Source: Sciurus carolinensis (lineage: Eukaryota > Chordata > Mammalia > Rodentia > Sciuridae). From it: DNA of 64,000 nucleotides. The translations under genes were made by a program, and so were the position numbers. This document shows positions 10,763-21,119 of the stretch, piece after piece (within the stretch, counting starts at the first letter, position 1; each line of letters starts with the position of its first letter). The DNA is taken from assembly GCF_902686445.1 (NCBI RefSeq), contig NC_062218.1, positions 134,277,241 to 134,341,240 on the forward strand. The letters run 5' to 3'. The notes beneath the pieces were generated by a model. The model searched no databases and was not told the origin of the DNA. It saw only the letters and a program-made list of their open reading frames with translations.

Positions 10763-11125
10763 TCATGTTTCAGAAACATACAGGGTAAGTCTTGCCAAAT
10801 ACTGTTCATGTCCCGATATTTTAAGGAACTCAATTTCCAGATCATCAGGCTTCACAGGCAGTTTTTTTTCTCTTATTGTATAGAAAGGCAATTCATTTCC
10901 TACCCCATACTTTGCCTTGATGCAGTGACGTAAGGTGCCAATTGCCCCACACACCAAAAGGAGGTGAAGCCTCCTTTGATGATTAATCAAGTCACCAAAA
11001 AAAACGTGAAGTTTCCAATCTCTTATTGCTTTATTGTACTTCCCACAAATACAATATCCCTCCTTATCTGTGAGACATATGGTCCAAGATGTTCCAAGGA
11101 TGTCTGAAACCTTAAATAGTACCAA
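10763..11125 (-). other. Unrecognised 120-codon open frame, possible gene relic
   Basis: The frame ends in a stop at 10763. Its C-terminal ~85 codons (10763-11020) are of ordinary protein-like composition, with segments such as VCGAIGTLRHCIKAKYG and PVKPDDLEIEFLKISG. The N-terminal part runs into a Tigger transposon fossil (from 11050), so that half cannot be original coding sequence. No splice acceptor was established at the boundary. I do not recognise the family; a processed-pseudogene fragment or chance are both possible. Confidence 0.35.
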
Positions 11126-11363
11126 ATCCTATACATACTATGTTTTTTCCTATACACATATACCTATGATAATTTAATTTATAAATCAGCCACAATAAGA
11201 GACTAGCAATATTAATAAAGTAGAATTATAATATACAGTAATAAGTTGTTTAAAATATATGAAGTATCTATCTGTAATTTTCCATTTTATATTTTCAGAC
11301 CACAGTTGACCTCAGGTAACTGAAGTCACAGAAAGTGAAACCCTGCATAAAGGGGACTACTAT
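11050..11363 (+). mobile_element. Tigger-type (pogo/mariner class) DNA transposon fossil
   Basis: Left end 'caatatccctccttatctgt', internal 'tatacatactatgttttttc ctatacacatatacctatg' and right end 'gtaactgaagtcacagaaag ... aaaggggactact' match in order a mammalian Tigger nonautonomous element. It is internally deleted and fixed long ago. Confidence 0.75.
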
Positions 11364-11646
11364 TTAATTTTCAGTCAGTTCTAATATGCATCTCTATGAT
11401 GTGCCATTAACTTGACTGACATTTTCCATAAACCGAACCAAAACTATGGCTCCAAGTTTTTGATGAAATGTTCTTAAGGTACAATAAACTAAAAGACTAT
11501 TCATAAAAAAATGTTGCATTGGCAAAGGTGGAATGAAATAAGCAATATTTAGATGTCCCCAACTGTTTAGAGTATTCTGGGTTAAAAAGGGTACCTCAGT
11601 GAAAGAATAAGAAGTATAATTATCTTTTGACAAGTCTTGGTAGAGT

Positions 11647-11808
11647 TTTTTTTTTTTTTTTTTTTTAACCACTGAGCCACACCCATTTTCATTTCTGAGA
11701 CAGGGTCTTGCTAAACTGTGCCTGCCAAGGTTGGCCCTGAACTTATCATTCTCTGCTTCAACTTCCCCAGTCGCAGGGATTACAGGTGTGTACCAATATG
11801 CCTGGTGA
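11647..11808 (-). repeat. B1-dID SINE, shortened ID half
   Basis: T run, 'aaccactgagccacacccat', 'gagacagggtcttgctaaac', B1 core and 'gggattacaggtgtgtacca' in order. Most of the ID unit is missing. Confidence 0.75.
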
Positions 11809-12182
11809 GCTATTTCTTTAATACATCCAGGTTGCATACTTTTGCAAGTCAGGTAATTTTCAATCATTTGCTATCAACAAAAACAAAGGAGCAATAAATA
11901 ACTTTTGATATTAGAGCAATGCTATATAGTATATAGCTTGGGAAGGAGTTTAAAGATAAGCAATATTGTTATAAAGAAACTCCATTTCTATTTCTTATTT
12001 ATGTAAATCAGGTTTCTCAGGGATCACGTCTATAAAAAACAACAACAAAAAAAGGGTCTAAATTTGATGGTGAATTCTATCACGTTAGCAGTAACTCAGT
12101 CATCTACTAATACATACTAAGGAAGAAAACCAACACCATTCAACATCATTCACACCATTCAGCTCATTAAGAGATATACAGA

Positions 12183-12273
12183 AGGGCTGGGGAGATAGCT
12201 CAGCTGGTAGGGTGCTTGCCTTACAAGCACAAGGCCCTGAGTTCGATCCCCAGTACTGCAAAAAAAAAAAAAA
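12183..12273 (+). repeat. ID element (young)
   Basis: Near-consensus tRNA-like unit: 'gggctggggagatagctcag' with intact A box, 'gagttcgatccccag' as B box, then 15 A. It is a retrotransposed SINE, not a tRNA gene. Confidence 0.9.
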
Positions 12274-12585
12274 AGAGAGATAAAGACAAATTTATTTATG
12301 TTTAATAATAATTTAGAAAAATTATATTCCTTTTATCAATGAAACATCACTAGTAGTTTTAATGGTAATTCATTCCAGAAGAAAAAATCTTTATACTCTT
12401 AGAGCTTTAGTCAGAAGAAAAATGAACAAAATTTTAATTTGTTTACATATTTTTGCCAAGATGTATGATAGGTTGTCCAGCGATATTGTTTTATAACATA
12501 TAAATCTAGTATATTAAGATAAAGTTCTGTAGCAGAAGTAGTATGTAAATTCAAGTTCAAGGAATGTGGGAAAATGGACAATGGA

Positions 12586-12780
12586 GCCAGGCATGGTGGT
12601 ACAGTTCTGCAACCCAGTGACTTGGGAGGCTGAGGCAGTAGGATGGCAAGTTCAAAGCCAGCCTCAGCAATTTAGTGAGGCCTCAAGCAACTTAATGAGA
12701 TCCTACTTCAAAATAAAAAATAAAGGGGATGTGGCTCAGTGGTTAAGTGCCTCTGGGTACAAAATTAAATAAATAAATTT
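12586..12780 (+). repeat. B1-dID dimeric SINE
   Basis: 'gccaggcatggtggtacagt' B1 start, 'ggggatgtggctcagtggtt' ID part, (aaat)n tail. Confidence 0.85.
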
Positions 12781-12852
12781 GGGCTGGGGATGTGGCTCAG
12801 TTGGATAAGCACTTCTGGATTGAATCCCCTACACCAAAAAAAAAAAAAAGGG
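12781..12852 (+). repeat. ID element, directly adjacent to preceding SINE
   Basis: 'gggctggggatgtggctcag' with a shortened body and a 13-A tail followed by a G run. It was inserted at the tail of the previous B1-dID. Confidence 0.8.
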
Positions 12853-12892
12853 GGGGGGGAGGGGATGATGGTGCTTATCAAGGAAACAGTTT

Positions 12893-13114
12893 CATTTATT
12901 TATTTATTTATTTATTTTTTTGGGTATTGGAGATTGAACTCAGGTATTTGACCACTGAGTCACATCCCCAGTCCATTTTGTATTTTATTTAGAAATAGGG
13001 TCTTACTGAGTTGCTTAGCACCTCAATTTTCCTGAGGCTGGCTTTGAATTCGTGATCCTCTTGCCTCAGCCTCCAGAGCCACTGGGATTACAGGTGTGAG
13101 CCACCACACCCGGC
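12893..13114 (-). repeat. B1-dID dimeric SINE with TSD
   Basis: (attt)n tail, 'gggtattggagattgaactc' ID unit and B1 to 'gtgagccaccacacccggc'. The duplication 'aacagttt(c/t)atttattt' flanks both sides. Confidence 0.9.
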
Positions 13115-13261
13115 AACAGTTTTATTTATTTATTTATTTTATTTTTTTTAGTTTTATTTTTAAAGGTCAATATTTAGAATAAACTAGAAAATGTATTCTG
13201 CAACCCAGTTACTTCAAAATTATGATGAATTTTATGTGTCAACTTTAAAAGCTGCAGTGTT

Positions 13262-13355
13262 CTTTTGTTTCCCGCCCCCCTGGTTCTAGAGATTAAACCC
13301 AGGGCCTTGTGCACTATAGGCAAGCACTTTACCACTGAGTCACACCTCCAGCCCT
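13262..13355 (-). repeat. ID element
   Basis: 'ggttctagagattaaaccca gggccttgtgcac ... gagtcacacctccagccc' is a reverse ID unit. Confidence 0.8.
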
Positions 13356-13540
13356 CAAAGATAGAGTCTTTTAGGGAGTCACATGAACAAAAACATAAGT
13401 CCAGTGTTGGAGCTGGTTGGCAGTAGTTCTTTCCATTGTTTGTGGGAGCACAGTAGTATTCTGCAGGCACCTCATGTATCCCCTGTTTTGCCAGTACCTA
13501 TTCCCATTTGTATTTAATGTAGAGAATCATGGAAATTAAG

Positions 13541-13718
13541 AGCATGGGTGTAATCCCAGTGACACGAGTCACCGAGGCAGGAGGATTGCAAATTTGAGGC
13601 CAGCCTCAGCAATTTAGTGAGACCATTAGCAATTTAGCAAAACCCTGTCTCAAAATAGAAAATAAATATGGCTGGGAATGTAATTCAGTGGTAAAGTGCC
13701 CCCCAAAAAGAAATAAAG
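13541..13718 (+). repeat. B1-dID dimeric SINE
   Basis: Truncated B1 start 'catgggtgtaatcccagtga', then 'ggctgggaatgtaattcagt' with a shortened ID part. Confidence 0.8.
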
Positions 13719-13801
13719 TATGAACTGGAATAATCCTTTAGCCATTCAGTTTTACCAGGTTTGAGATGCTGGTCAACCAAAACTCCTTTAAAAGTAGTTT
13801 A

Positions 13802-13997
13802 ATGGCTACGTAGTGGCTCACACCTGTAAGCCAAGGGATGCCAGAGGCTGAGGAAGTAGGATTGAAAACTCAAGGTCAGCCTGGGCAATTTAACAAGACC
13901 CTGTCCCAAAATTTACATAAATAAATAAATAAATAAATAAATAGGAGGACTGGAGATGTACCTTAGTGGTGCAGCACCCCTGGGTTCAAGACTCAGT

Positions 13998-13998
<1 letters not shown>
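13802..13998 (+). repeat. B1-dID dimeric SINE
   Basis: 'ggctacgtagtggctcacac ctgtaa', an internal (aaat)n linker of seven units, then a diverged ID unit 'ggactggagatgtacctta'. Its 3' tail seeds a CA microsatellite. Confidence 0.8.

Positions 13999-14033
<35 letters not shown>
13999..14033 (+). repeat. (CA)n microsatellite
   Basis: About 17 CA units in the tail of the preceding SINE. Confidence 0.95.
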
Positions 14034-14037
<4 letters not shown>

Positions 14038-14487
14038 CAATTCACAGAACATCACAAAGCTCTTCACTTTTTGAATTACCAAATAAATGGTTGGATCAGG
14101 GATATCAATCTTGACTATTTTACAGGGCCCAGGCCTGTCACCTAAAGGAGTAAAGCTGCTGAAAGACTGAACCAGAGAAAACCTGTCCAATCTCAAGGGG
14201 TTTTAGGGATTCTTTTAGTTGGGTTCTGAATTACAGAAAAGTGACAGAATTTGTAACAGTAGTCCACTTTATGCTTTGAATTTTGCTTCTTTACCACTGC
14301 AATCTTTTTTTAAAAAAAAAATTAAACATTTATTAAAGAAAATTTAGAAATCACAAGTAATTGTGGTTTCTGTTAGTAAATCTAATTGAATCAGTAAAAA
14401 GAGGATGTATATATGTAGTAGTATATTTTGGTTTCAATTTATAAAACAATAAAAAAATGAAATTGAGTTAGGCAAAATAGGAATGCA

Positions 14488-14590
14488 TTTTTTTTTCTAT
14501 CCTTTTTATTTTATTTTGAGATAGGGTTTCACTAAATTGCCCAGGGTGGCCTCAAACTTGTGATCCACCTCCTAAAGCTGCCACTGCAAC
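14488..14590 (-). repeat. B1 fragment
   Basis: 'gagatagggtttcactaaat tgcccagggtggcctcaaac' is a reverse B1 core without an ID unit. Confidence 0.65.
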
Positions 14591-14603
14591 TTAAAAGGGA
14601 CAT

Positions 14604-15007
14604 GTTTCTTTTCCTTTCTCCTTGCTTCTCCCTAATCTCTCCCCATTCTTAATCTCAGGGGGAAACAGGATTACCTTTCTTCCCTATCCTAGGCAGATTT
14701 ATCTGTCCTTGAGCACACAACCACCATAGGAACGAAGTAATCCAGACTTTGGGGATGGCGCCAGAAGATCTCAGAAATGACTCTATCTGAAGTAAATTAC
14801 AGCTCCAATAGAGAACACATGGAATGTAGCCTTTCAATCCCCTCTTTAAAAAACTGCTCCTCTTGATGGGCAGATCACAGCCTCTGGGACAGGAGTCCCC
14901 TTTGCTTTCCTTTGCTAGCAAAGCAATAAACCTTTCTCCTTTTTCTATAAATGGTATCCTCATTATTGGATTGGCATCAGAGACAAGTACTTGAGTTTTT
15001 GGTAACA
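14604..15007 (+). mobile_element. ERV LTR-like element
   Basis: A TATA-like 'ctctttaaaaaactgc' near 14848 is followed ~75 bp later by a polyadenylation signal 'agcaataaacc' near 14922. The sequence ends '...gagtttttggtaaca', a gammaretrovirus-like LTR end. The left boundary at 14604 is a guess and no clear duplication was found. The antisense frame 14655-15059 is a shadow of this element. Confidence 0.55.
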
Positions 15008-15675
15008 AATTCTTTATAAACTGACTTTGAGTTGTGAGTAACCCTTTGGTGTCTGGCATAATCTTTTAATACAGTATGGAGTTACATGTACTGAATTAAT
15101 AGTAAAACATTTTTGCACTCGCCTAATTTTCACTTATCTCAATGGTTAACTTAAGGAGTTTGCCAATTGGAAAGGGAAAAAGTGTGCTTCACTTTGGAAG
15201 GAGTTACATCAATTAAGCAGGCGTGTTTTGACACATGGAAAACAAAATTTGCCACAGAAGGTAAAAGAAAAAGGCATGGTATATACCACCAACCTAATGA
15301 GAAAGATACAGCTAAATAATGTTATGTTTTGTTTTTGTTTTGTTAATGCCTTCTTACATGAGCACATTTGTATGAGCATGTATGCATAAAACACTACTCA
15401 TCTTTTAGAAGGTCTCACACTGTGTGAAATTAGTGTGTTGGGAGAGAAAAGTACTAAGCCTATATGCAAAGACACTTGTAAAGATAAACTAGTGCTAAGG
15501 ATAGTTGTGGGGAAGGAAGATTATATGCTGAATGTTCTTTAATGTGGTTGGATTTTTTTTTTTAACCATGTGCATTTCCCCCCCAACTCCCAAAAAAAAA
15601 CAAACAAAAAAACCCCCCAAAACAGGACAACTATGGATAACACAGTCACCTTGGGACCAGATCCCACGTTGGATA
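15008..15675. other. RUFY1 intron 1, nothing recognised
   Basis: Intronic sequence with an A/C-rich run at 15580-15625. No supported gene or repeat family. Confidence 0.4.
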
Positions 15676-15680
15676 AGTTT

Positions 15681-15895
15681 TTTTTTTTTTAAAGTACTGG
15701 GGATTTAACCCAGGGATGCTTTAATCACTGAGTCATATCTACAGCCCTTTTTATTTTATTTTTTAAATTTTGAGACAGGGTCTCACTAAGTTGCCTAGGG
15801 CCTCACTAAATTGCTGAAGCTGGCTTCAAATATGCAATCCTCCTACTTTAGCCTCCTGAGTTACTGGGATTACAGGCATGTACTACACCTAGGCT
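15681..15895 (-). repeat. B1-dID dimeric SINE with TSD
   Basis: T run, 'gtactggggatttaacccag', 'gagacagggtctcactaagt' and 'gattacaggcatgtactac'. 'ttggataa' flanks both sides. Confidence 0.85.
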
Positions 15896-16317
15896 TTTGG
15901 ATAACATTTTAAAACAAGTATTCAAAGCATTACCTAACAGTTCTTTAAAACTGCTTCTGAAAAAATGTTATCTGGCAGGGGTGCTACTCACATTTAATCA
16001 TCTCCATTCCTAAACTGCTCTCTCTGAAAACTCTTAACTGTCCTTATTACTTGGATTAGCCAGCTGTGGTCCTGGTCCTGGATGAAGTGGGAGACTCTTT
16101 CTTCCAATCCCTACTTCTCTAGGGTCTCTGTAGAGCATGCTGTGCAGGGCCCATTTCCTTCCTGATGGCTTGATACCAATTACCTTTCCCTGTCCTACCT
16201 GGTAGCTTCAGTTCCTGGTGACCTTTTGGGACCAGTCACACAGCTCATCCCCATAGTTACCTGAATTTCCGTCCTTTGGAAGCCATGTTCATAATTTTTG
16301 CCAGATTGAGCAGCAGT

Positions 16318-16735
16318 TCATTATTTATTTATTTATTTTTGTACCAGGATTGAACCCAGGGATGCTTAACCACTAAGCCAAATACCCAGTCCTTTTTATA
16401 TTTTATTTTGAGATAGGAGAGGTTTTTTTTTTTTTTTTTTTTAAATATACTTTGTAGTTGTAGGTGGATACAATACCTTTATTTTATTTTTATGTGGTGT
16501 GGAGGATCGAACCCTGAGCCTCATGCATGTTAGGTGAGTGCTCTGCACTGAGCCACAACCCGAGACCTGGAGAGTTTTAACTATGTGCATTTCTGTCCTC
16601 TTGAGGAAACTGTTCTCTTGCTAAGTTGCTTAGGGCCTTGCTAAATTGCTGAGGCTGGCCTGGAATTTGCAATCCTCCTGCCTCAGCCTCCTGAGTTGCT
16701 CAGATTATAGGCATGCACCACCAAGCCTAGCACTT
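16318..16735 (-). repeat. B1-dID dimeric SINE, split by a later insertion
   Basis: ID part at 16335-16400 ('accaggattgaacccaggga') and B1 part at about 16620-16730 ('gctaagttgcttagggcctt ... ggcatgcaccaccaagcc') belong to one element opened by a tailed ID insertion at about 16425-16568. Confidence 0.8.
16425..16568 (-). repeat. ID element with STRID-type tail, nested
   Basis: 'tagttgtaggtggatacaat acctttatttt' tail and 'aggatcgaaccctgagcctc' body. The flanks 'ggagaggtttt'/'ggagagtttta' suggest the duplication. It is younger than the B1-dID it interrupts. Confidence 0.8.
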
Positions 16736-16739
16736 AATA

Positions 16740-17460
16740 CTTTCTTTAAATTGACTAATTTAAAAAAAACAAAAACTACATAGTACCCATTATAACTTCA
16801 TATATATAAAGTTATTTAAAGAGAGAAGCTGAATCTTGATTCAAGTTTTCCTCTTTATAAAATGGAATAATAATGTTACCTATCACATAGGGGCCAGTCT
16901 TTTGCCAAGACTGGTGCAACATTTTGGCACAGGGCCTGGATCAAAGTACAGAAGTCAATCTCCTTTTCCCCAACCCTAATGGATTGCAACTTTGCTGCAA
17001 AGATGGTGTGAGTGGGAGGCCCCTGCCCAAATGTCTGCCTAATGTGCTGCCCTGTCCTGAGATTTAGAGGATTCTGCCCCTACCCTCCCTGGGCCACTTG
17101 TAGTTGCAGTGGGGTTAAGGAAAGTAGGGAGAAGCCCCAAGCCTTCCAGAGTGAGCCATGGTAGCAGGGAAGAAGTAGAATGTGAGACCCCACATGAGCC
17201 AGGCTCCAAGGCCCCCTCATATGCTCCCTGGTCCCACTTATGAAACAAATTCAAAGAAAAAAAATAAGAATTTCAAGCATGGGGCAGTTTTGACTGGCCC
17301 TGTGAACCACTGATCAGACTGCATTGATTATACCTGTGAAGCCAGTTCTGCTGCCATCAAGGATTACTGTGAAGATTAAATGGGTGGTACAAGTACAGAC
17401 TTAAAGACCAATGCTGGCTGCCTAGTAAGAATAGTATAAGTGTTGGTTGTTGCTGTTGTT
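16740..17460. other. RUFY1 intron 1, nothing recognised
   Basis: Mixed-composition intronic sequence. The antisense frame 17039-17254 shows no homology that I recognise. Confidence 0.4.
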
Positions 17461-17462
17461 GT

Positions 17463-17622
17463 TTTTTGGTAGTAAGGATTGAACCCAGGAGCACTTAACC
17501 CCAGCCCTTTTTACTTTTTGAGACAGTGTCTCACTAAGTTGCTTAGGGCCTCGATAAGTTGCTGAGGCTAATCTTGAACTTGTGATCCTTCTGCATCAAA
17601 CTCCTAAATTGCTGGGATTACA
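17463..17622 (-). repeat. B1-dID SINE
   Basis: 'ggtagtaaggattgaaccca' and 'gagacagtgtctcactaagt' through 'ttgctgggattaca'. Confidence 0.8.
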
Positions 17623-17635
17623 CACACAGCTATTG

Positions 17636-17720
17636 CTTTTTTTGGCTGTACTGGGAATGGAACCAGGGCCTCATGTATGCTAGGCAAGTGCTCTATCACT
17701 GAGCTACACCCCCAGCCCCT
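17636..17720 (-). repeat. ID element
   Basis: 'ggctgtactgggaatggaac ... ctctatcactgagctacacc' reverse ID unit. It abuts the B1 sequence that follows. Confidence 0.8.
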
Positions 17721-17723
17721 TGT

Positions 17724-17930
17724 TTTATTTTGAGAGAGGTTCTTGTTAAGTTGCCTAGGCTGGCCTTGAACTTGTGTTTTTTTTTTTTTTTTTTTTTTCC
17801 GTTGCTGGGGATTGAACTCCGGGCCTTCTGCTTGCAAGACAAGCACCCTACCCACTGAGCTATCTCCCCAGCCCTGGCCTTGATCCTCCTACCCTAGCCT
17901 CCCAAGTCCCTGCTGCCTGAAGTGTTGGCT
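17724..17930 (-). repeat. B1 SINE split by an ID element
   Basis: Left part 'ttttattttgagagaggttc ... ggccttgaacttgtg' and right part from 17875 'ggccttgatcctcctacc' belong to one B1 opened by an ID insertion. 'tggccttga' is repeated at the junctions. Confidence 0.75.
17777..17874 (-). repeat. ID element nested in B1
   Basis: T run of about 22, 'gttgctggggattgaactcc', 'gagctatctccccagccc'. Close to the youngest ID consensus. Confidence 0.88.
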
Positions 17931-18496
17931 ATTTTTATGTCGTTATCCTAAGTGGAAAACCAGAAATTTTCAAATATGTATTTGTTCATCAAATATTGAT
18001 TACTTATTATTTTGGCTAGGCACTGGCTCGTTTTATTTATCAACAAACAGCTAATGTTTATTATAGTAATGCACAGTGTAATGATGTTTCAGTCGATGAC
18101 AGACCAACACATTCCTCATATTTGTGGTGATACTGGTGTAAACAGACCTATTGTGCTGCCAGTTATATAAAAGTACAGCACATACAGTTATGTACTGTAG
18201 TAATATTTGATAGTGATAATAAATGACATTATTGGTTTGTGTATTTACTACACTATGCTTTTTATTATTGTTTTAGTGTTTACTCTGTTTAAAAAAGTTA
18301 ACTGTAAAACATTAACCTCAGACAGGTTCTTCGGGGATATTCCAGAAGAAGGTACATTGCTATCATAGGAGATGACAGTTCCAAGTGTATTCCCATGCCT
18401 GAAAACCTGCCAGTGGAACAAGATGTGGAGGTGGAAGACAGTGATATTGATGATCCCGACCTTGCATAGGTTTAAGTTATATGTGTATTTTAGGTG

Positions 18497-18655
18497 TTCT
18501 TTTTCCCCCTTTCTGGTATTGAGAACTGAACCCAGGGGTGCTCTTCTATTGAATTACACCCTCAGTCCTTTCTCAGGCTGGCTTTGAACATGTGATCCTC
18601 CTGCCTCAGTCTCCCAAACTGTTGCGATTACAGGCATGTGCCACTGCACCCTGCT
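18497..18655 (-). repeat. B1-dID SINE nested in Tigger remnant
   Basis: 'tggtattgagaactgaaccc', B1 part 'gtgatcctcctgcctcagtc'. 'tgtattttag' flanks on both sides. Confidence 0.85.
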
Positions 18656-18689
18656 GTATTTTAGTTTTTTCAAGTGTATCTTCATTTTT

Positions 18690-19085
18690 AATTGACATAT
18701 GGTAAATATACATATTTATGGGGTTACAGTGTAACTTTTCAATACATATATACCAAGTAATGATCAGCTCAAGGTAACTGGCATATCCAGCACCTCATTT
18801 CCCTGTGCCGAGAAAATTCCAAATCTCTGTTAGCCATTATGAAATATTCAATCAATTGTTACCAATCAGGCAGGGGATTTGGCTTTGCCTGGCATGCATA
18901 AGGCCCTGGGTTCAATCCCTGGCACCACCAAAAGGAAAAAAAAAAAGGAAAAAAAAATCAGTAAATGCCAATTATCAATCATAGTTATCCTATTGTACTA
19001 TAGAACGTTGGGAATTATTCCTCCTATCCAAATGCATCCCATATCCATTAGCCATCCTCTTTCCATTACCCTCTCCCATTCTATT
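18690..19085 (-). mobile_element. Old L1 3' fragment, interrupted by an ID
   Basis: 'catatttatggggttacagt', 'atgatcagctcaaggtaact ggcatatccagcacctca' and, after the ID, 'cctattgtactatagaacgt' match the reverse of old mammalian L1 3'-end sequence. Confidence 0.6.
18870..18955 (+). repeat. ID element, shortened
   Basis: 'caggggatttggctttgcct ggcatgcat ... gggttcaatccctggcacca' with an A/G tail. It splits the L1 fragment. Confidence 0.75.
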
Positions 19086-19145
19086 CTATATGTACCTTAG
19101 GTTTTAACAAAAAAGCTTAAAAAGTAAAAAACTAAAAATAAAAAC

Positions 19146-19277
19146 AGGGCTGGGAATGTGGCTACAAGGTAGTGCACTTACCTAGCACATGCAAAGCCCT
19201 GGATTTCATCACTAGCACTGCAAAATAAATCCATCAATACATACATAAATACATCAATAAATCAATAAAAACAAAAA
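19146..19277 (+). repeat. ID element
   Basis: 'gggctgggaatgtggctaca', then 'catcactagcactgcaaaat' and an (AAATnn)n tail. Confidence 0.8.
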
Positions 19278-19278
19278 T

Positions 19279-19385
19279 AGGGCTAGGGATGTGGCTCAGT
19301 AGTGGAGCATTTGCCTAGTATATGTAAGGTTCTGGGTTTAATCCCTAGCACTGCAAAATAAATCAATAAATCAACAAAAATTAAA
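19279..19385 (+). repeat. ID element in tandem with the previous one
   Basis: 'gggctagggatgtggctcag', 'tttaatccctagcactgcaa' and the same aaataaatcaat-type tail as its neighbour. Either an insertion into the neighbour's tail or a local duplication. Confidence 0.8.
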
Positions 19386-19961
19386 AATTTCAAAAACAGA
19401 TAAAGGATATAAATAAATATTTCTGTACAGCTACATAATGTTTAATTTATCATTATGGGAGTCACATAGTAAAAAAAAAAAATTAAAGTTTATTAAGCCA
19501 AAATTTATAGTGGGCTAAGTTTCATTTATTACTGAGGAAAGAAAAAAATATTTTTGTAAACTTAGTGCAATCCAAGTATGCAGTGTTGATAAAGTCTACA
19601 GGGATGTATAGTAACATCCTTGGCCTTCATGTTCAGTAGTTACTCACTCACTCCTCACCCAGAGCAACTTCTAGGCTTATAAGCTCCCATTCATGGTTAA
19701 GTGTCCTATACAATTTTTATCTTATTTTTACAGTACTGTAGATATGTTTAGATACACAAATACCATTATATTACAGCTGCCTACATCATGCCATATAGGT
19801 TTGTAGCCTAGGAACAATAGGCTATATCATGCAGCCTAGGTGTATAGTATGCTAGACCACCCTGGTTTCTGTAAGTACTTGTATGTTCACACAGTGATGC
19901 AAGCACCTAACAATGCATTTCCTAAAATGCACCCTCATTGTTAAGGGCTGCATGACTGCAT

Positions 19962-20382
19962 TTGCTTACTTTGTCATCTGAGTTAAGAGGCCACCAGGAG
20001 ATCCTGTGTCTTGACTCTAAAGACTATGACAGTTGTACAATCAAACTTTCACTGACAAGAGGAAAAGTCTCCAAAAAGGGGTCAAGCTAGTGGGAAGGAG
20101 AGTCCTGGGTTAAGCAGGCTTTCTCCTTACACTTTAGTTCTACTTTCCATGCCTGAATCAAAAAATGAGACAGTTTTTAATCTTTACTCATGGATCCTTC
20201 CTGATCACTGATAATCTCACAATTCATTATTATGCTGTGAGTGCTGACATCTACAGATGTACCCGGGGGAGAAGGGGGTCAAGAAACCATAAAGGCACAT
20301 TACAATGCTTCTTAGAAAGCACTATAGTCTTTAGTCAGCTCTGTCCCACAGCCCTTTCTATGAAATTGTAGATGTTCTGTAC
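19962..20382. other. RUFY1 intron 1, nothing recognised
   Basis: Intronic sequence without a recognised repeat. The plus-strand frame 20165-20371 is not supported as coding. Confidence 0.4.
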
Positions 20383-20456
20383 TGCACTATCCAATAGAGC
20401 AGTCACTTAAAAGTGTAGTTGCAGTGACTAAGGAAGTCAATGTTAAATTCAGTTAA

Positions 20457-20755
20457 AATACTGTCCCTTTATATCCACAGGGGATTGGTTCCAGGATCCC
20501 CAAGATACAAAAATCCACAGATGCTCAAATCCCTTCCATAAAAAGAGGCATACTTTAAATCATCTCTAGATTACTTATAATACCTAAAACAATGTAAATG
20601 CTCTGTATATAGCTGCTGTATGATATTGTTTAGGAAATGACAAGAAAGGCATTATGTTCAGTACAGACACAATTTTTCCCCTGAATACTATATTTTTCAT
20701 CTGCAGTTGGATGAATTCATGGATGCAGAACCCATGCATATTGACTGCTGATTGT
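20457..20755 (+). mobile_element. MER2-like (Tigger1-derived) DNA transposon
   Basis: 'tatatccacaggggattggt tccaggatcccc', 'tttaaatcatctctagatta cttataatacc' and 'gtacagacacaa' follow the MER2 order, nested in the hAT MITE. Confidence 0.8.
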
Positions 20756-20790
20756 ATCAAATTTCAATTTTTAAATTCAATTAAAAAAAA

Positions 20791-20938
20791 TCAGCCAGCA
20801 TGGTGGCACATGCCTGTCATTCCTACTACTCAGGAGGCTGAGGATGGTGAATTTCAGGCCAGTCTGTGCCACACAGAGATGTGAGACCCCTGTCTCAAAT
20901 GAAAACAAAACAACAACAACAACAACAACAAAAAAAAA
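20791..20938 (+). repeat. B1 SINE monomer with (CAA)n tail
   Basis: 'gccagcatggtggcacatgc' to 'gagacccctgtctcaaatga', followed by eight-plus caa units. No ID half. Confidence 0.85.
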
Positions 20939-20950
20939 TTAAGGAATTCA

Positions 20951-21119
20951 TTTTTTTTTTTTTTTTTAAACCCAAGGCCACTGTATCACTGAGTTACATC
21001 CCAGTCCTTTATTTTTTGAGATGGGGTCTCACTAAGTTTCTGAGGCTGGCCTGCAACTTGTGTCTTCCTGCCTCAGTCTCCCCAGTTGCTGGGATTACAG
21101 GCACACATCACCATACAGG
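20951..21119 (-). repeat. B1-dID SINE with TSD
   Basis: T run, 'aacccaaggccactgtatca', B1 to 'gattacaggcacacatcacc'. 'aag(g/a)aattca' on both sides. Confidence 0.85.

Larger units (their letters stand above)
18040..19961 (+). mobile_element. Tigger2-like DNA transposon remnant, multiply interrupted
   Basis: Segments at 18040-18496, about 18656-18690, 19100-19140 and 19386-19961 read in order as one pogo-class element. They include 'tgtggtgatactggtgtaaac', a decayed coding stretch around 18370-18465 rich in acidic codons, and 'gtttgtagcctaggaacaat aggctata' near the right end. Older than the SINE and L1 insertions inside it. Family name from memory. Confidence 0.7.

Noticed and set aside
12183..12273. 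tRNA gene
   Set aside because: The A and B boxes are those of an ID SINE. It cannot fold into a full cloverleaf and has a poly-A tail, with dozens of relatives in the window.
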